In this document: positions 62,501-64,000 of the stretch, piece after piece | How the letters are laid out: every line of letters begins with the position of its first letter | Position numbering within the stretch: position 1 is the first letter of the stretch | NCBI GenBank assembly: GCA_024036415.1 | Contig: JAMWET010006576.1 | Coordinates: forward strand, 1-64,000 | Source of the DNA: Prochilodus magdalenae | Taxonomy: Eukaryota; Chordata; Actinopteri; Characiformes; Prochilodontidae | DNA length: 64,000 bases | Direction: 5' to 3' | Translations under genes and position numbers: made by a program | The notes under the pieces: model-generated | The model's input: the letters and a program-made list of their open reading frames with translations, nothing else | What the model was told of the DNA's origin: nothing | Databases searched by the model: none

Positions 62501-64000
62501 GCCCTCAAACATCTCACAACTCCCCCCCAGCCTTCTCTACCCTAACACTCTCCACACTCTGACCTAACACATCTCACAACTCCCCCCCAGCCTTCTCTAC
62601 CCTAACACTCTCCACACTCTGCCCTCAAACATCTCACAACTCCCCCCAGCCTTCTCTACCCTAACACTCTCCACACACTGCCCTAACACATCTCACAACT
62701 TCCCCCAGCCTTCTCTCCCCTAACACTCTCCACACTCTGCCGTCAAACATCTCACAACTCCCCCCAGCCTTCTCTACCCTAACACTCCACACTCTGCCCT
62801 CAAACATCTCACAACTCCCCCCAGCCTTCTCTACCCTAACACTCTCCACACTCTGACCTAACACATCTCACAACTCCCCCCAGCCTTCTCTACCCTAACA
62901 CTCTCAACACACTGCCCTCAAACATCTCACAACTCCCCCCAGCCTTCTCTACCCTAACACTCTCCACACACTGCCCTAACACATCTCACAACTTCCCCCA
63001 GCCTTCTCTCCCCTAACACTCTCAACACTCTGCCGTCAAACATCTCACAACTCCCCCCAGGCTTCTCTACCCTAACACTCTCCACACTCTGCCCTAACAC
63101 ATCTCACAACTCCCCCCAGCCTTCTCTACCCTAACACTCTCCACACTCTGCCCCAGCCTTCTCTGCCCTAACACTCTCCACACTCTGCCCTCAAACATCT
63201 CACAACTCTCCCCAGCCTTCTCTCCCCTAACACTCTCAACACTCTGCCGTCAAACATCTCACAACTCCCCCCAGGCTTCTCTACCCTAACACTCTCCACA
63301 CTCTGCCCTAACACATCTCACAACTCCCCCCAGCCTTCTCTACCCTAACACTCTCCACACTCTGCCCCAGCCTTCTCTACCCTAACACTCCACACTCTGC
63401 CCTCAAACATCTCACAACTCCCCCCAGCCTTCTCTACCCTAACACTCTCCACACTCTGCCCTCAAACATCTCACAACTCCCCCCAGCCTTCTCTACCCTA
63501 ACCCTCTCCACACTCTGCCCAACAACATCTCACGACTCCCCCCAGCCTTCTCTACCCTAACACTCTCCACACTCTGCCCTCAAACATCTCACAACTCCCC
63601 CCAGCCTTCTCTACCCTAACACTCTCCACACTCTGCCCTCAAACATCTCACAACTCCCCCCAGCCTTCTCTACCCTAACACTCTCCACACTCTGCCCAAC
63701 AACATCTCACAACTCCCCCCAGCCTTCTCTACCCTAACACTCTCCACACTCTGCCCTTAAACATCTCTCAACTCCCCCCAGCCTTCTCTACCCTAACACT
63801 CTCCACACTCTGCCCAACAACATCTCACGACTCCCCCCAGTCTTCTCTACCCTAACACTCTCTACACTCTGCCCTCAAACATCTCTCAACTCCCCCCAGC
63901 CTTCTCTACCCTAACACTCTCCACACTCTGCCCTCAAACATCTCACAACTCCCCCCAGCCTTCTCTACCCTAACACTCTCCACACTCTGCCCTCAAACAT
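59577..64000. repeat. 59-bp satellite array, about 75 copies, running off the right edge
   Basis: Consensus CACAACTCCCCCCAGCCTTC, TCTACCCTAACACTCTCCAC, ACTCTGCCCTCAAACATCT (59 bp). Some copies lack a few bases (for example CACTCCAC for CACTCTCCAC) or are truncated (CTCTGCCCCAGCC). Longer blocks recur: 61294-61497 and 62661-62864 carry the same 67-codon minus-strand frame, offset 1,367 bp. The period is not a multiple of three, so the Gly/Cys/Val minus-strand frames are short and artefactual. Confidence 0.97.

Noticed and set aside
60139..62864. Gly/Cys/Val-rich minus-strand frames with VEKAGGSCEMFEGRVW repeats
   Set aside because: Derived from the 59-bp satellite; the period is not a multiple of three, so frames are short and persist only where unit length happens to vary.

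Overview
The window is vertebrate nuclear DNA, almost certainly from a ray-finned fish and possibly an otophysan such as a characin (that last part is a low-confidence guess). The reasons are spliced exons with GT-AG borders, very long introns, fish-type tRNA-derived SINEs, Tc1/mariner derivatives flanked by TA, and very abundant CA/GT microsatellites. There is no prokaryotic gene organisation, and almost all open frames are chance or repeat-derived.

One gene is recognisable: the 5' part of galnt1 (polypeptide N-acetylgalactosaminyltransferase 1) on the + strand. Four coding exons are visible: 5853-6007 (start codon and Golgi membrane anchor, damaged by several small insertions), 17789-17957, 39597-39763 and 53976-54183. 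The last three are intact, joined in compatible phases, and reach the metal-binding DxH motif of the catalytic domain. The rest of the catalytic domain and the lectin domain must lie beyond position 64000. A GC-box/CCAAT-rich segment at about 2640-2780, ending in a good splice donor, is a candidate promoter plus noncoding first exon.

The introns (about 3.1, 11.8, 21.6 and 14.2 kb, then at least 9.8 kb) hold tandem and mobile repeats. Intron 1 of the coding part carries a 3.3-kb, 33/30-bp minisatellite (7621-10965) whose forward frame reads as a mucin-like Thr/Ala/Ser/Pro/Asn protein, and an 850-bp CA array. The next intron holds two copies of a 532-bp Tc1-derived element, a tRNA-SINE, a fold-back element around a GATA-type array, a (CTATA)n array and three long GT arrays. 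The following intron holds a MITE set in (TA)n, another Tc1-derived copy, degenerate Tc1 relics and a 26-bp minisatellite. A 45-bp minisatellite of about 33 copies starts at the exon 53976-54183 donor and carries a ZNF143-like motif in each unit. A 59-bp satellite fills 59.6-64 kb and runs off the end.

I found no convincing new multigene system. The best leads are the ZNF143-like motif array, the mucin-like open frame, the clustered insertions in the start-codon exon, and the Tc1 derivatives that keep a stand-alone DNA-binding-domain frame.
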